From UBA2357 sp041916775 (lineage in GTDB: Bacteria > Pseudomonadota > Gammaproteobacteria > Burkholderiales > Rhodocyclaceae), in NCBI GenBank assembly GCA_041916775.1, contig JAYRYZ010000001.1, forward strand, positions 186,001 to 250,000: a stretch of DNA of 64,000 nucleotides. Reading direction: 5' to 3'. This document shows, piece after piece, positions 42,880 through 51,471 of this stretch. A program made the translations under genes and the position numbers. The notes beneath the pieces were generated by a model. The model worked only from the letters and a program-made list of their open reading frames with translations, had not been told where the DNA came from and ran no database searches. The number at the start of each line of letters is the position of its first letter. The first letter of the stretch is position 1.

Positions 42880-43796
42880 TTGCCGCGCCCATACCGAGGC
42901 CGTCGGTGCGCCTGCGTGGGGCTGCGCTGGTGCTGGTGCTGTGGTTCGTCGCTGCGCTGTCGGTGATCGCGCTCTCGCTCGGAGGGCTCAGCCGTAGCGA
43001 TGTGCGTGGTGCGTCGCTGCTCGCGTCGTCCGTCCGTGCCGCTGCGATCGGGGATGCAGGCATCCAGCTCGCGCTCCTCGAGCTCGACAGGGACCCGCAG
43101 TTCATCGAAGACGGCGGTCAGGCCGAGTTCATCTTCGATGCGCAGCGCATCGACGTGACGGTGCAGCCCGACACCGCCTTCGTCAACCTCAACACCGCAC
43201 CGGTCGAGCTGTTGCGCGATCTCCTCGCGTCCGCCGGCGAACTCGAGCCGGAGCGCGCCGACGAAGTGGCGCGCAGCATAGATGCATGGCGCGGCGGCGA
43301 TGCAGGTGGCGATCTTGCGGCCGCGTACGAGGCGGCGGGCGTGGCATTCCGGCCACGCGGCGGGCGCTTCGAGTCCACCGAGGACCTGCTCCAGGTGCTC
43401 GGGGTCGATTATGACCTCTATGCTAGAATCCGCGACTTGGTCACGCCGTATGGCGCTGGCACGGGTCTGGATGACCGCTATGCCTCGCTGGCGGTGTTGC
43501 GGGTGCTGGCGGGAGATCGTGAAGGGGTTGCGGAGCGCATCCATGATGCGCGCCGCGCCGGCGAGGTCGGGGTGGATACCTCGCTGCTCGATCAGAAGCA
43601 CGTCGCGCGCGGCGGCGGGTCGCACTTCAAGCTCAGTGCAGGCTTCGATCTGGGCGGTACGCGGTTCGTTCGCTCGCGCTGGGTGACGCGCTCGGGCGGC
43701 GGCACCAGCCGCGTCCCGTGGACGAGTCTGACGGCGGAGACGCGCATGCAGGGTTCCGCGTCGGCCGTCGAATTCGAATCCGCCGAGGCGCGTTGA
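42876..43796 (+). CDS. gspK: Minor pseudopilin GspK
   Basis: A 306-residue protein matching the large minor pseudopilin GspK. The N-terminal leader (about 14 residues, ending RLRG) precedes AALVLVLWFVAALSVIALSL; as usual for GspK the Glu+5 is absent. A helix-hairpin-helix-like region (VNLNTAPVELLRDLLA) and FRPRGGRFESTEDLLQVLGVD belong to the family's inserted alpha domain. It starts at GTG overlapping the gspJ stop. It is followed after 25 bases by gspL. Confidence 0.92.
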   Translation: MIAAPIPRPSVRLRGAALVLVLWFVAALSVIALSLGGLSRSDVRGASLLASSVRAAAIGDAGIQLALLELDRDPQFIEDGGQAEFIFDAQRIDVTVQPDTAFVNLNTAPVELLRDLLASAGELEPERADEVARSIDAWRGGDAGGDLAAAYEAAGVAFRPRGGRFESTEDLLQVLGVDYDLYARIRDLVTPYGAGTGLDDRYASLAVLRVLAGDREGVAERIHDARRAGEVGVDTSLLDQKHVARGGGSHFKLSAGFDLGGTRFVRSRWVTRSGGGTSRVPWTSLTAETRMQGSASAVEFESAEAR

Positions 43797-43821
43797 ATCA
43801 TGTTGAAGAGGTTGCCCTAAC

Positions 43822-44826
43822 TTGCTCTCAGCCAGTCTTTCGTCATTGCCGTCGCTGTTGCTGTCCGGTCTGCGTGAAGCGCTGGACTGGCCACTGTTGG
43901 CGTGGCTGAAATGCCATGAGCCGGTGGAGCTCGTGCACCCGGATGGGCGGCGTGAGACGTATGCAGCCGGCCGTCCCGCACCTCGAGGTCGGGTGGCTGC
44001 CTACCGGGCGATCGTGCTGCCGGCAGACGAGGTGCTGTTCCTCGACCTGACGCTGCCGGATCTGCCCGAGGACGAACGCGCGGAGGCCGTCGCACTCGAG
44101 GTCGAGCGCGCCAGCCCGTTCCCGCTCGCCGAAACGGTGTGGGGCGCGCGTACCCGGCGTATTGCGGACGACCGACTGTCGGTGCGGGTCGCACTTGCCG
44201 CGCGTCAAGCTGCGCTCGCCAGGCTGGACGCGGTCGGCGGCAGCGGGCTCAGGCCCGAGGTGTGGGCCGATCCGGCGGATCCGGTGGTCATGGGCGGATT
44301 CGGCGAAGCGCTCAGACGCAAGGCCGAGCGGCGCTCCGAGCGGCTGCGGCTGGTGTTGCTCGGGCTGGTGTTCGCAGGCTTCTGCGCCCTCGCGGTACTG
44401 CCCTTCCTGCAGTTGCGCGCGGTGGTGCTCGACGCGCAGCGGCAGTATGCGGCGTTGCAGGCGTCTTCCGCCTCCGCGCTTGCAAGTCGGGATGCGCTCG
44501 GGCGCATGCGCCAGCAAGCGGAGGCGGTGAACGCCAGTGTGCTCGGCCAAGTCGACCTGCTGGGCTTGCTCGAGGTGTTGAGCGAGGCCATTCCCGATAC
44601 GACCTATCTCACCAACATCGAGGTGCGCGGCACGACAGTCAAGCTCACCGGCCAGGGGCCGGCGGCGTCCGCGGTGGTCGACAAGCTCGGCTCGCTGCCT
44701 CAACTCGCCGGCTTGCGCTCCACCAGCGCGATCAGCCGCATCGGCCGCGACGGCGACGAGCGCTTCAGTGTGGAGTTCGAGTATCGGCGCCCGGCAGTGC
44801 TTGCGAACGCGGGAGGTGCCCAGTGA
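43822..44826 (+). CDS. gspL: Type II secretion protein GspL-like (short cytoplasmic domain)
   Basis: A 334-residue bitopic inner-membrane protein. The cytoplasmic part is about 174 residues, then one helix (about 175-197) and a periplasmic ferredoxin-like domain with a coiled segment (200-250) and TTYLTNIEVRGTTVKLTGQGP, which matches the PilN/GspL fold. Classical GspL has a longer actin-like cytoplasmic domain, so this one is reduced. The start is TTG at 43822 with GAGG about ten bases upstream; a nearby ATG at 43800 runs into a stop. It should bind GspE, but the short domain may alter the contact. Confidence 0.85.
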   Translation: MLSASLSSLPSLLLSGLREALDWPLLAWLKCHEPVELVHPDGRRETYAAGRPAPRGRVAAYRAIVLPADEVLFLDLTLPDLPEDERAEAVALEVERASPFPLAETVWGARTRRIADDRLSVRVALAARQAALARLDAVGGSGLRPEVWADPADPVVMGGFGEALRRKAERRSERLRLVLLGLVFAGFCALAVLPFLQLRAVVLDAQRQYAALQASSASALASRDALGRMRQQAEAVNASVLGQVDLLGLLEVLSEAIPDTTYLTNIEVRGTTVKLTGQGPAASAVVDKLGSLPQLAGLRSTSAISRIGRDGDERFSVEFEYRRPAVLANAGGAQ

Positions 44827-45386
44827 GTGCCGGTATCGAGCGTCTCTTTCCCGGACGGCGCGCTCGCATCGCGGTCGGGTGTGTCGTTCTCGCTCTCGTC
44901 CTGGGCGTTTCCTTTCTTGTCACCGAACTGCAGTCCCGCCACGCCTGGGCAGACGATACCCTGGGCGAGCTGGAGCCCCGCCATGCCCGCCTGGCCGGGC
45001 TTCAGCATGTGGAGCCACGCATCAATGCGGCGGTGGACGCTTCGCGGGAGCAGCTTGCGCGCTTCGTCTTTCCGGCGGCCACGCCATCGGAGCGCATCGG
45101 TACCGAGCTCCAGCAGCGCGTCCGTCAGTTGGCCGAGACCGTGGGGCTTGCGGTGATCAATAGCCGCATCCTGCCAGTGCGTGCGGCGGACAGTCTGGAG
45201 TTCGTGGGCGTCGTGGTCACGGTGCAGGGCGACGCGGCTGCGCTGCGCGGCCTGTTGCTGGCCTTGCCCGAGGAGCAACCGACCCTGCAGCTCGACGCCG
45301 CCACCTTGCAGGGCGCGCGTGGCCGCGATCAGGCCGGCAGGCTGACCGCGCAGCTGACGATTGGTGCGATGAGGGCGCGCGAATGA
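44823..45386 (+). CDS. gspM: Type II secretion protein GspM
   Basis: A 187-residue inner-membrane protein with a short cytoplasmic N-terminus, one helix (about 16-35), a coiled-coil-like stretch (36-85) and a periplasmic ferredoxin-like domain ending in LQLDAATLQGARG. This fits GspM, the partner of GspL in the assembly platform. It starts at GTG overlapping the gspL stop and ends overlapping the next gene by four bases. Sequence conservation in this family is low, so size, topology and order carry the call. Confidence 0.88.
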   Translation: MSAGIERLFPGRRARIAVGCVVLALVLGVSFLVTELQSRHAWADDTLGELEPRHARLAGLQHVEPRINAAVDASREQLARFVFPAATPSERIGTELQQRVRQLAETVGLAVINSRILPVRAADSLEFVGVVVTVQGDAAALRGLLLALPEEQPTLQLDAATLQGARGRDQAGRLTAQLTIGAMRARE

Positions 45387-45997
45387 GCATGTCTCCCGGG
45401 GTCATTCTTGGCGCGGTGCTGGTCCTGCAGGCGGGGGCGATGGCCTTGATGTGGTCCGCCAACCCGCTCGACTGGTCTGCGCCCCAGCCGCAGGCGCCTG
45501 CGGCCGACGTCATCCAGCCGCTTCAGGTGCATGCGCCGCAGCCCGAACCTGCAGCCTATGCCGTACAGGTCGAACGCCCGCTGTTCGTGCCGGGGCGAAA
45601 GCCGGTGTTGGCGGATGCCGTGCCGGCTGTTGCGGACGAGCCCAAGGACACCCAGATCCTCGGTATCTTCGGCGCCAACGGAGCTGAGGGCGGCGTGATC
45701 GTGCGGGTTGCGAACGAGGTCAAGCGCGTCGGGGTTGGCCAAAAGCTCGGCGCCATGACGCTGCTGCGCCTGGATGGCATGGAGGCGGTGTTCCTCAACG
45801 GTGCGCGCGAGCAGCGCCTGAAGATCAAGGCCTTGCCGCGTGAGGCTGCGCCTGCACAAGTCCAGCCCGCCGGGCAACGCAAGCAGCAGCCTGGGGTGCC
45901 GACGCAGCGCCAGGTGCTGCCGGTTCCTGCGCCCCCCTTCAATGCGGTCAATGCAGATGCGGAGTCGGAGGCGCCGACGCCCCCGGCCACACAATGA
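45383..45997 (+). CDS. GspC/GspN-like protein with HR domain
   Basis: A 204-residue bitopic protein: one N-terminal helix (about 6-26), a proline- and glutamine-rich spacer, then a small beta domain with VERPLFVPGRKPV and DTQILGIFGANGAEGGVIVRVANEVKRVGVGQ in short blocks (the homology-region domain of GspC), and a disordered P/A/Q-rich tail. In the canonical system GspC connects the inner platform with secretin GspD through this domain. The PDZ or coiled-coil end of classical GspC is missing. It precedes gspD by 46 bases. Confidence 0.8.
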   Translation: MSMSPGVILGAVLVLQAGAMALMWSANPLDWSAPQPQAPAADVIQPLQVHAPQPEPAAYAVQVERPLFVPGRKPVLADAVPAVADEPKDTQILGIFGANGAEGGVIVRVANEVKRVGVGQKLGAMTLLRLDGMEAVFLNGAREQRLKIKALPREAAPAQVQPAGQRKQQPGVPTQRQVLPVPAPPFNAVNADAESEAPTPPATQ

Positions 45998-46004
45998 AGT
46001 CCTT

Positions 46005-46020
46005 CGGCCCGGTCGGGCCG
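46005..46020 (+). other. Small stem-loop between the GspC-like gene and gspD
   Basis: CGGCCC (46005-46010) and GGGCCG (46015-46020) form a six-base GC stem with loop GGTC, in the 46-base gap before gspD. No T-tract follows. It could pause transcription or set the ratio of gspD to the upstream genes, or be chance in GC-rich DNA. Confidence 0.35.
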
Positions 46021-46043
46021 GAATCGTTCTCGCGAGATGTCTA

Positions 46044-48425
46044 ATGACTGAAGCCATCCTCAAATCATCGCTCCGGCAGGTGCAACGGCGTTCGCGCCGC
46101 CTGGTGCAAGTGGTCCCGCTCGTCGCCCTGGTCCTGGCCGGGTGTGCGACGACGCGGGAGTCTGCCGTGCCGCCCGAGGGGCAGAACCTCATCGATCGAC
46201 AGGTGCTTGCCACGACCTCCGGCGAATCCAGCGCAGAGCGATCCTCCCGCGCGATTGGTCTCTCCGGAGAGGTCGGGCGCGAGGATCCCATCCTCGTGCG
46301 CGGCACCGACAGGATGGTGGCGCAGCCGCGCATCCGCCCCGGCGTGAGCGTGAGCGGCGCTGCGGTGTCGCTGCAGTTCGAACAGGCGCCCATCGTCGAG
46401 GTGATCCATGCGGTATTCGGTGACGTGCTGGGCTTGCCCTACGTGATCACCCAGTCTGTGACCGGTAACGTCACCATCCGCACCGCCAAGCCTCTGGAGC
46501 GCGACCAGGTACTGCCGGTGATGGAGTCCTTGCTCGCGGCCAACGGGCTCGCGGCGGTGCAGGACGCCGCCGGCGTGTTCCATGTCGGTACCGCAGAGGC
46601 GCTGCGCGACGTGGCACCGGCTCTGAGCCTGCCGGGCACGCGCACCGCAGGTCAGCGCGTGGTGGTGGTGCCGCTGCAGTTCGTCGGCGCAGCCGAGATG
46701 GCGCAGATCCTCGGGCCGGTTGCGAAGCAGGATTCGATCGTGCGGGTCGACGGCTTCCGCAATCTGCTGCTCCTCTCCGGCACTGCCACGCAGATCGATG
46801 GCTGGATGGAGATCGTGCGCCTCTTCGATGTCGATGTTTTGAAGGGAATGTCTGTGGGGCTGTTCCCGCTCGCCAACATCTCTGTCAAGGAGGCCGAGGC
46901 GGCGCTTTCCCTGCTGATGTCCGAGGTGCCGGGCGGCGGCACGGCGGCGGGTGGTGCCCAGGCGGGCGCTGCGCGGGCGAACGTCAACACCGCGAGTCAG
47001 CCGACCAGCGCGGCGACCATACCGGGCGCCGCGGGTCAGCAGCAGGCCAATGCCATCAGCGCGCCCAAGACGCTGGGCGGTCCGCTTGCCGGTCTGGTGC
47101 GCTTCATCGCGATCGAACGGCTCAACGCCATCCTGGTGGTCACCCCCAGGGCGCATTACCTCGACCAGGTGCGCGACTGGATTGCGCGCTTCGATGTGCG
47201 CCGCGACAACCTGATGGAGTCGCGCCTGTATGTCTACCCGGTGCAGAACGGCAACGCCGGTCATCTCGCCTCCATCCTGTCGGCCGTCTTCGGCGGCAAG
47301 GCTCAGGGGCAGGCCGGCCCGGTCAGCTCCGGTGTGGCGCCGGGGCTCGCGCGTGGCACGACCGGCACGACCGGGCTCAGCACCTCCACGACGGGCGTGA
47401 CGGGCAGCAGTGGGGGCACCAACGTGCCGGACGCCACCTCGAGCGGCGTGCAGACCGCTGCCGTCGCCGCCGTGCAAGTGGGGGACAACATCCGCGTGGT
47501 CGCCGACGAGGCCAACAACGCACTGCTGATCTATGCCTCCGGGGCCGACTACCGCAAGATCGAGGCCGCCTTGCGTGATCTCGACCGCGCCCCGACCCAG
47601 ATCCTGATCGAGGCCAGCATCATCGAGGTGACCCTCAACGATACGCTCAAGTACGGCCTGCAATGGTTCTTCCAGGGCGGGGTCGGCAGTGACTACACCG
47701 GCGAGGGGATGCTGAACCTCAACACTTCGGGCGACATCGCGCCGGCCCAGCCGGGTTTCTCGTACGCGATCACCAACCCCTTGGGCAACGTGCGTGCGGT
47801 GCTCAACGCGCTCGCCGACAAGTCGTTGCTGAAGGTGATCTCCAGCCCCAGCGTGTTGGTGCTGGACAACCAGACCGCCAAGATTCACGTCGGCAATCAG
47901 CAGCCCATCCGCTCCTCGACGTCCATCTCCGATGCCGGAAGGGAGACCTTCTCGATCGAATACAAGGACACCGGCGTGCAGTTGTCGGTGACCCCCAGCG
48001 CCAACGCGGGCGGCATGGTGTCGATGGACGTGAGCCAGGTCGTCACCGATGTCGGCAGTCTTGATGCAGCGACCGGGCAGCGCTCCTTCCTGCAGCGCTT
48101 CGTCTCCAGCAAGATCGCTGCACGCAGCGGCGAGACGGTGGTGCTCGGCGGTCTGATCCGGGACAACGACAGCGGCGGTCGCCAGGGCCTCCCCTTGCTG
48201 CATGATGTTCCGGTGCTCGGCAACCTCTTCGGTGCAACCTCCAATACCCGCAACCGCACCGAGTTGCTGGTGACGCTCACACCGCGCGTGCTGGAGACTG
48301 AGGCCGATCTGCGCGGCATCGGCGAGGAGCTCCGCCGCAAGATGGCAGGTGTGGGTGCGGTGCTGGCTTCGCCTGTCGGTCAGGTCGGCGACGACGACGC
48401 GGTCCGCCGGGGCATGTTGCAGTGA
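46044..48425 (+). CDS. gspD: Type II secretion outer-membrane secretin GspD
   Basis: A 793-residue lipoprotein secretin that forms the outer-membrane gate. The signal ends at a lipobox (LVALVLAGC). Repeated N-domains follow: N0 around LQFEQAPIVEVIHAVFGD, then N1 to N3 with FVGAAEMAQILGP and FIAIERLNAILVVTPRAHYL. Two glycine/alanine/threonine-rich linkers sit in the N-domain region, within about residues 295-345 and 425-470. The C-terminal secretin domain has DRAPTQILIEASIIEVTL, VLDNQTAKIHVGNQQP and the conserved GGLIRDNDSGGRQGLPLL gate motif. Its lipid anchor may replace a pilotin. It ends in a GTGA overlap with a glycosyltransferase. Confidence 0.96.
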   Translation: MTEAILKSSLRQVQRRSRRLVQVVPLVALVLAGCATTRESAVPPEGQNLIDRQVLATTSGESSAERSSRAIGLSGEVGREDPILVRGTDRMVAQPRIRPGVSVSGAAVSLQFEQAPIVEVIHAVFGDVLGLPYVITQSVTGNVTIRTAKPLERDQVLPVMESLLAANGLAAVQDAAGVFHVGTAEALRDVAPALSLPGTRTAGQRVVVVPLQFVGAAEMAQILGPVAKQDSIVRVDGFRNLLLLSGTATQIDGWMEIVRLFDVDVLKGMSVGLFPLANISVKEAEAALSLLMSEVPGGGTAAGGAQAGAARANVNTASQPTSAATIPGAAGQQQANAISAPKTLGGPLAGLVRFIAIERLNAILVVTPRAHYLDQVRDWIARFDVRRDNLMESRLYVYPVQNGNAGHLASILSAVFGGKAQGQAGPVSSGVAPGLARGTTGTTGLSTSTTGVTGSSGGTNVPDATSSGVQTAAVAAVQVGDNIRVVADEANNALLIYASGADYRKIEAALRDLDRAPTQILIEASIIEVTLNDTLKYGLQWFFQGGVGSDYTGEGMLNLNTSGDIAPAQPGFSYAITNPLGNVRAVLNALADKSLLKVISSPSVLVLDNQTAKIHVGNQQPIRSSTSISDAGRETFSIEYKDTGVQLSVTPSANAGGMVSMDVSQVVTDVGSLDAATGQRSFLQRFVSSKIAARSGETVVLGGLIRDNDSGGRQGLPLLHDVPVLGNLFGATSNTRNRTELLVTLTPRVLETEADLRGIGEELRRKMAGVGAVLASPVGQVGDDDAVRRGMLQ

Positions 48426-49381
48426 AGGCTTCGGTGGTCATCCCCGTCAAGAACGGCGGGGCACGCTTCAGGCAGGTGCTGGACGGGGTGCTCGGCCAGG
48501 CGGCGCCTTGGCCTTTCGAGGTGCTGGTCATCGACTCGGGGTCGCGCGATGGCTCGGTGGAGTTTGCGCAGAGCCGCGGTTGCCGTGTCGAGCAGATTCC
48601 CTCTGCTGAGTTCGGCCATGGCCGCACACGCAACCTGGGGGCACGGCTGACGAGTGGAGAGTTCATCGTCTTCGTCACGCACGATGCCTGCCCGCTGGAT
48701 GAGCACTGGCTGGCGCAGCTGGTGGGGGCAGCCGATCTTGCGCCGGATGTGGCGGGCGCGTTTGGCCGCCACTGCGCCTACGGTGACGCGCGCATCGTCA
48801 CCGAGCGCGAGCTGGAAGTGCATTTTCATGGCTTCGGTGCCGCGGCGAACGCGGTGCGCAACGACGATCCGGCGCGTTATGCGCAGGATGTCGGGTACCG
48901 CCAGTTCCTGCACTTTTTCTCCAACAACAATTCCTGTCTGCGGCGTTCGGTGTGGGAGCGCATTCCGTTTCCGGATGTGGACTTCGCCGAGGACCAGATC
49001 TGGGCCAAATCGGTGATCGAGGCGGGGTTCGCGAAGGCCTATGCGCCGCAGGCGTGCGTGTATCATTCGCACGACTTCGGCCTGGTCGAGACGGCACAGC
49101 GAGCCTATGACGAGTCGCGTGCGCTGCGGCGGCTGTTCGGCTATGTGCTGGTGCCCTCGCTGCCACGCCTGCTCCGCGACTGGATCTATCTGGTCGGGCG
49201 CGACGAGGCCTGGGTGATGCAGTCGCGGCGCGGTGCCCTGGAGAAGGCGAAGGAGGCGGCAATGGTGCCCTTCCTCAATGCGGCCAAGCTCGTGGGGCGC
49301 TACCTGGGGGCGCGGGAGTCCCGATTGCCGGTGTGGTTTGCACGTGCGCTGTCGCGCGACAAGGCCATGCAGCGTTCCTGA
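48422..49381 (+). CDS. Family 2 glycosyltransferase, rhamnosyltransferase-like
   Basis: A 319-residue GT-A enzyme starting at GTG in the gspD stop. It has ASVVIPVKNGG, VIDSGSRDGS, and IPSAEFGHGRTRNLGA, a pattern common in rhamnosyltransferases of the RfbN type, then FVTHDACPLDEHWL in place of a DxD line, and SNNNSCLRRSVWERIPFPD with the catalytic FAEDQIWA. No membrane helix. It likely adds rhamnose or a similar sugar to the O-chain. Translational coupling to gspD ties the secretion and polysaccharide genes together. Confidence 0.88.
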   Translation: MKASVVIPVKNGGARFRQVLDGVLGQAAPWPFEVLVIDSGSRDGSVEFAQSRGCRVEQIPSAEFGHGRTRNLGARLTSGEFIVFVTHDACPLDEHWLAQLVGAADLAPDVAGAFGRHCAYGDARIVTERELEVHFHGFGAAANAVRNDDPARYAQDVGYRQFLHFFSNNNSCLRRSVWERIPFPDVDFAEDQIWAKSVIEAGFAKAYAPQACVYHSHDFGLVETAQRAYDESRALRRLFGYVLVPSLPRLLRDWIYLVGRDEAWVMQSRRGALEKAKEAAMVPFLNAAKLVGRYLGARESRLPVWFARALSRDKAMQRS

Positions 49382-49442
49382 GCGCCGCATAACTGCAGGT
49401 TTGACTGGAGTGCGCGGCGCGCACTCCCTGGAATTCAAGACG

Positions 49443-50690
49443 ATGTTGAAGAGACTGGACCGCTGGACGCGGCTTTTTGGTGGGCGGGTGGCTCAGATGG
49501 GCTTGTTCCCTGCCACCCAGTATGCGTTGCTGCGCGTCATCGACAAGCTGCTCGGACGCGAGAGCGGTGCGATGTCCCTGTCTGCCCGGCGCAGCGTCTA
49601 TCGCAGCTACCACATGGTGGATGACCTGGTGGTGAAGGTGCTGCCGGGGGAGCACCGTGCCAAGACGATGAACTGGATCATTCCGCGCTTCTCGGTGGGC
49701 AGCGGCGGGCACCTCAACATCTTCCGCATGATCGCGATGCTCGAGGCGCGTGGCTTCAGCGTGCGCATCTTCGTGTCCGAGCGCGGCGCCTTCCTCTCCG
49801 CCGAGCAGGCGGCCGAGATGATCAACACACACTTCGTGAAACTGCGCGCCGAAGTGTTCCTCGGGGCCGACGAGATGCCGCCCTGCGAGGTGGTGGTCGC
49901 CACCTCCTGGGACACCGCATACTGGGCAGACCGCTTCCCGGCGGCCGAGCACAAGCTCTACTTCGTGCAGGACTTCGAGCCTTACTTCTACGCGCACGGC
50001 AGCGAGTACGTGTTTGCCGAGCAGACCTACCGCATGGGCTTCGACGCGGTGACCGCAGGGGGCTGGCTTGCGACCAAGCTTGCCAACGAGTACGGCATGC
50101 GCACGCGCGCGTTCAGCTTCTCCTTCGACCACGACCGCTATCGTCCCATGCCCCGCTTGCCCGGGCCGCGCAGGGTGTTCTTCTACGCGCGACATGTGAC
50201 CATTCGGCGCGGTTTCGAGCTCGGCCTGCTCGCCTTGCGACATGTGCACCAGCGCCTCCCCGATGTGGAGTTCGTGCTCGCCGGCTGGGACTGCGCCGAG
50301 TTCGAGATCCCGTTCAAGCACCTGAACGCCGGTGTGGTGGCGCTGGATGCCTTGCCCGAGCTCTACTCGCAGTGCGACGTGGCGCTGGTGCTGTCCTTCA
50401 CCAACCTGTCGCTGCTGCCGCTGGAGCTGATGGCGTGCGGCTGTCCGGTGGTATCCAACCGCGGCGAGAACGTCGAGTGGCTGCTGCGCGACGACGACAA
50501 CGCGCTCCTCTGCGATCCGCTGCCACAGGCGCTCGCCGACGGCGTCGTGCGCGTGCTGGAGGATGGCGCACTGCGCGAGCGCATCGTCGCCGGTGGTTTC
50601 GCGACGACCGCAGCGAGCAACTGGGAAACGGAAGGGCAGGCGGTCGCCGATTTCGTCGAGTCCTGCCTGCTCGAACGCCGCGCGGCCTGA
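49443..50690 (+). CDS. Family 4 glycosyltransferase, WsaF-like
   Basis: A 415-residue GT-B enzyme. The N-terminal half shows VGSGGHLNIFRMIAMLEARG and the segment QDFEPYFYAHGSEYVFAEQT, characteristic of the WsaF rhamnosyltransferase group. The C-terminal half has RRVFFYARHVTIRRGFELGL and LYSQCDVALVLSFTNLSLLP followed by LELMACGCPVVSN, the nucleotide-sugar site. An ATG at 49443 gives a normal start. It is probably the second O-chain transferase; the sugar is inferred only from family resemblance. Confidence 0.88.
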   Translation: MLKRLDRWTRLFGGRVAQMGLFPATQYALLRVIDKLLGRESGAMSLSARRSVYRSYHMVDDLVVKVLPGEHRAKTMNWIIPRFSVGSGGHLNIFRMIAMLEARGFSVRIFVSERGAFLSAEQAAEMINTHFVKLRAEVFLGADEMPPCEVVVATSWDTAYWADRFPAAEHKLYFVQDFEPYFYAHGSEYVFAEQTYRMGFDAVTAGGWLATKLANEYGMRTRAFSFSFDHDRYRPMPRLPGPRRVFFYARHVTIRRGFELGLLALRHVHQRLPDVEFVLAGWDCAEFEIPFKHLNAGVVALDALPELYSQCDVALVLSFTNLSLLPLELMACGCPVVSNRGENVEWLLRDDDNALLCDPLPQALADGVVRVLEDGALRERIVAGGFATTAASNWETEGQAVADFVESCLLERRAA

Positions 50691-50700
50691 CGGGGGGACG

Positions 50701-51471
50701 ATGGTCTTCCCTTGGCAACTCCTGCGTGTCTGGCTGCGGCGTGACGTCAAGTCGCGCTATGCGGGCTCGTTCGCCGGCGCGCTGTGGGCGGTGGTGGGTC
50801 CTGCCTTCACCGTGCTGCTGTTCTACGTGCTGTTCGCGTTCATCTTTCAGGTACGCATTCCCGAGATCGCCAGCCAGGCAGGCTATTTCTTCTACCTGCT
50901 CGCCGGCATCCTGCCCTGGCTGAGCATCTCCGAGGGCATCGCGCGGGCCACCGGCGTCGTCGTCGGACACGAGCAGTTCCTGCAGAAGCAGGCCTTTCCT
51001 GTCGAGGTGCTGCCGATCACCGCGGTGCTGGGTTCGCTCGTCACGCAGGGGATCGGCACCGTCATCTGCCTCGTGATGCTGCTCTGGTCGGGCGTCGTGG
51101 GGGCGCAGTTCCTGTGGCTCTTTCCGCTCGCGCTGGCGTGCCAGTTGCTGATGACGCTGGGGTTGGGCATGTGCCTGTCGCTGATCGCCTACCACTTCCG
51201 TGATCTGCTCCACGGCATGCCGTTGCTGTTGCAGTTCTTCTTCTACGCCACGCCCATCCTTTATCAGGTCGCGATGGTGCCCGAGCAGTATCGTGGCCTG
51301 TTTCTTCTCAACCCCTTCGCCGGCCTGATCATGACCTACCACGCGGCCTTCCTCGGCATGCCGCTACCCGCGCCGGTGGTGTGGGCGATGCTGTTCTGGA
51401 CGCTGGTGATCGGTGGTGGTGGCGTGTGGCTCTTCCGCGTGCTGAAGCCAACGCTCGGGGAGGCCTCATGA
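50701..51471 (+). CDS. wzm: ABC-2 type polysaccharide export permease (Wzm)
   Basis: A 256-residue inner-membrane permease with about six helices that moves finished, lipid-linked O-polysaccharide to the periplasm. It starts with VWLRRDVKSRYAGSFAGALWAVVGP, the standard amphipathic start of O-antigen and teichoic-acid exporters, and has FYATPILYQVAMVPE and LNPFAGLIMTYH near the end. GGGGGG precedes the ATG. It overlaps the ATPase gene by four bases. Confidence 0.94.
   Translation: MVFPWQLLRVWLRRDVKSRYAGSFAGALWAVVGPAFTVLLFYVLFAFIFQVRIPEIASQAGYFFYLLAGILPWLSISEGIARATGVVVGHEQFLQKQAFPVEVLPITAVLGSLVTQGIGTVICLVMLLWSGVVGAQFLWLFPLALACQLLMTLGLGMCLSLIAYHFRDLLHGMPLLLQFFFYATPILYQVAMVPEQYRGLFLLNPFAGLIMTYHAAFLGMPLPAPVVWAMLFWTLVIGGGGVWLFRVLKPTLGEAS

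Noticed and set aside
46065..48203. A 712-codon minus-strand frame opposite gspD
   Set aside because: Shadow of the secretin gene; no signal, domain or ribosome site.
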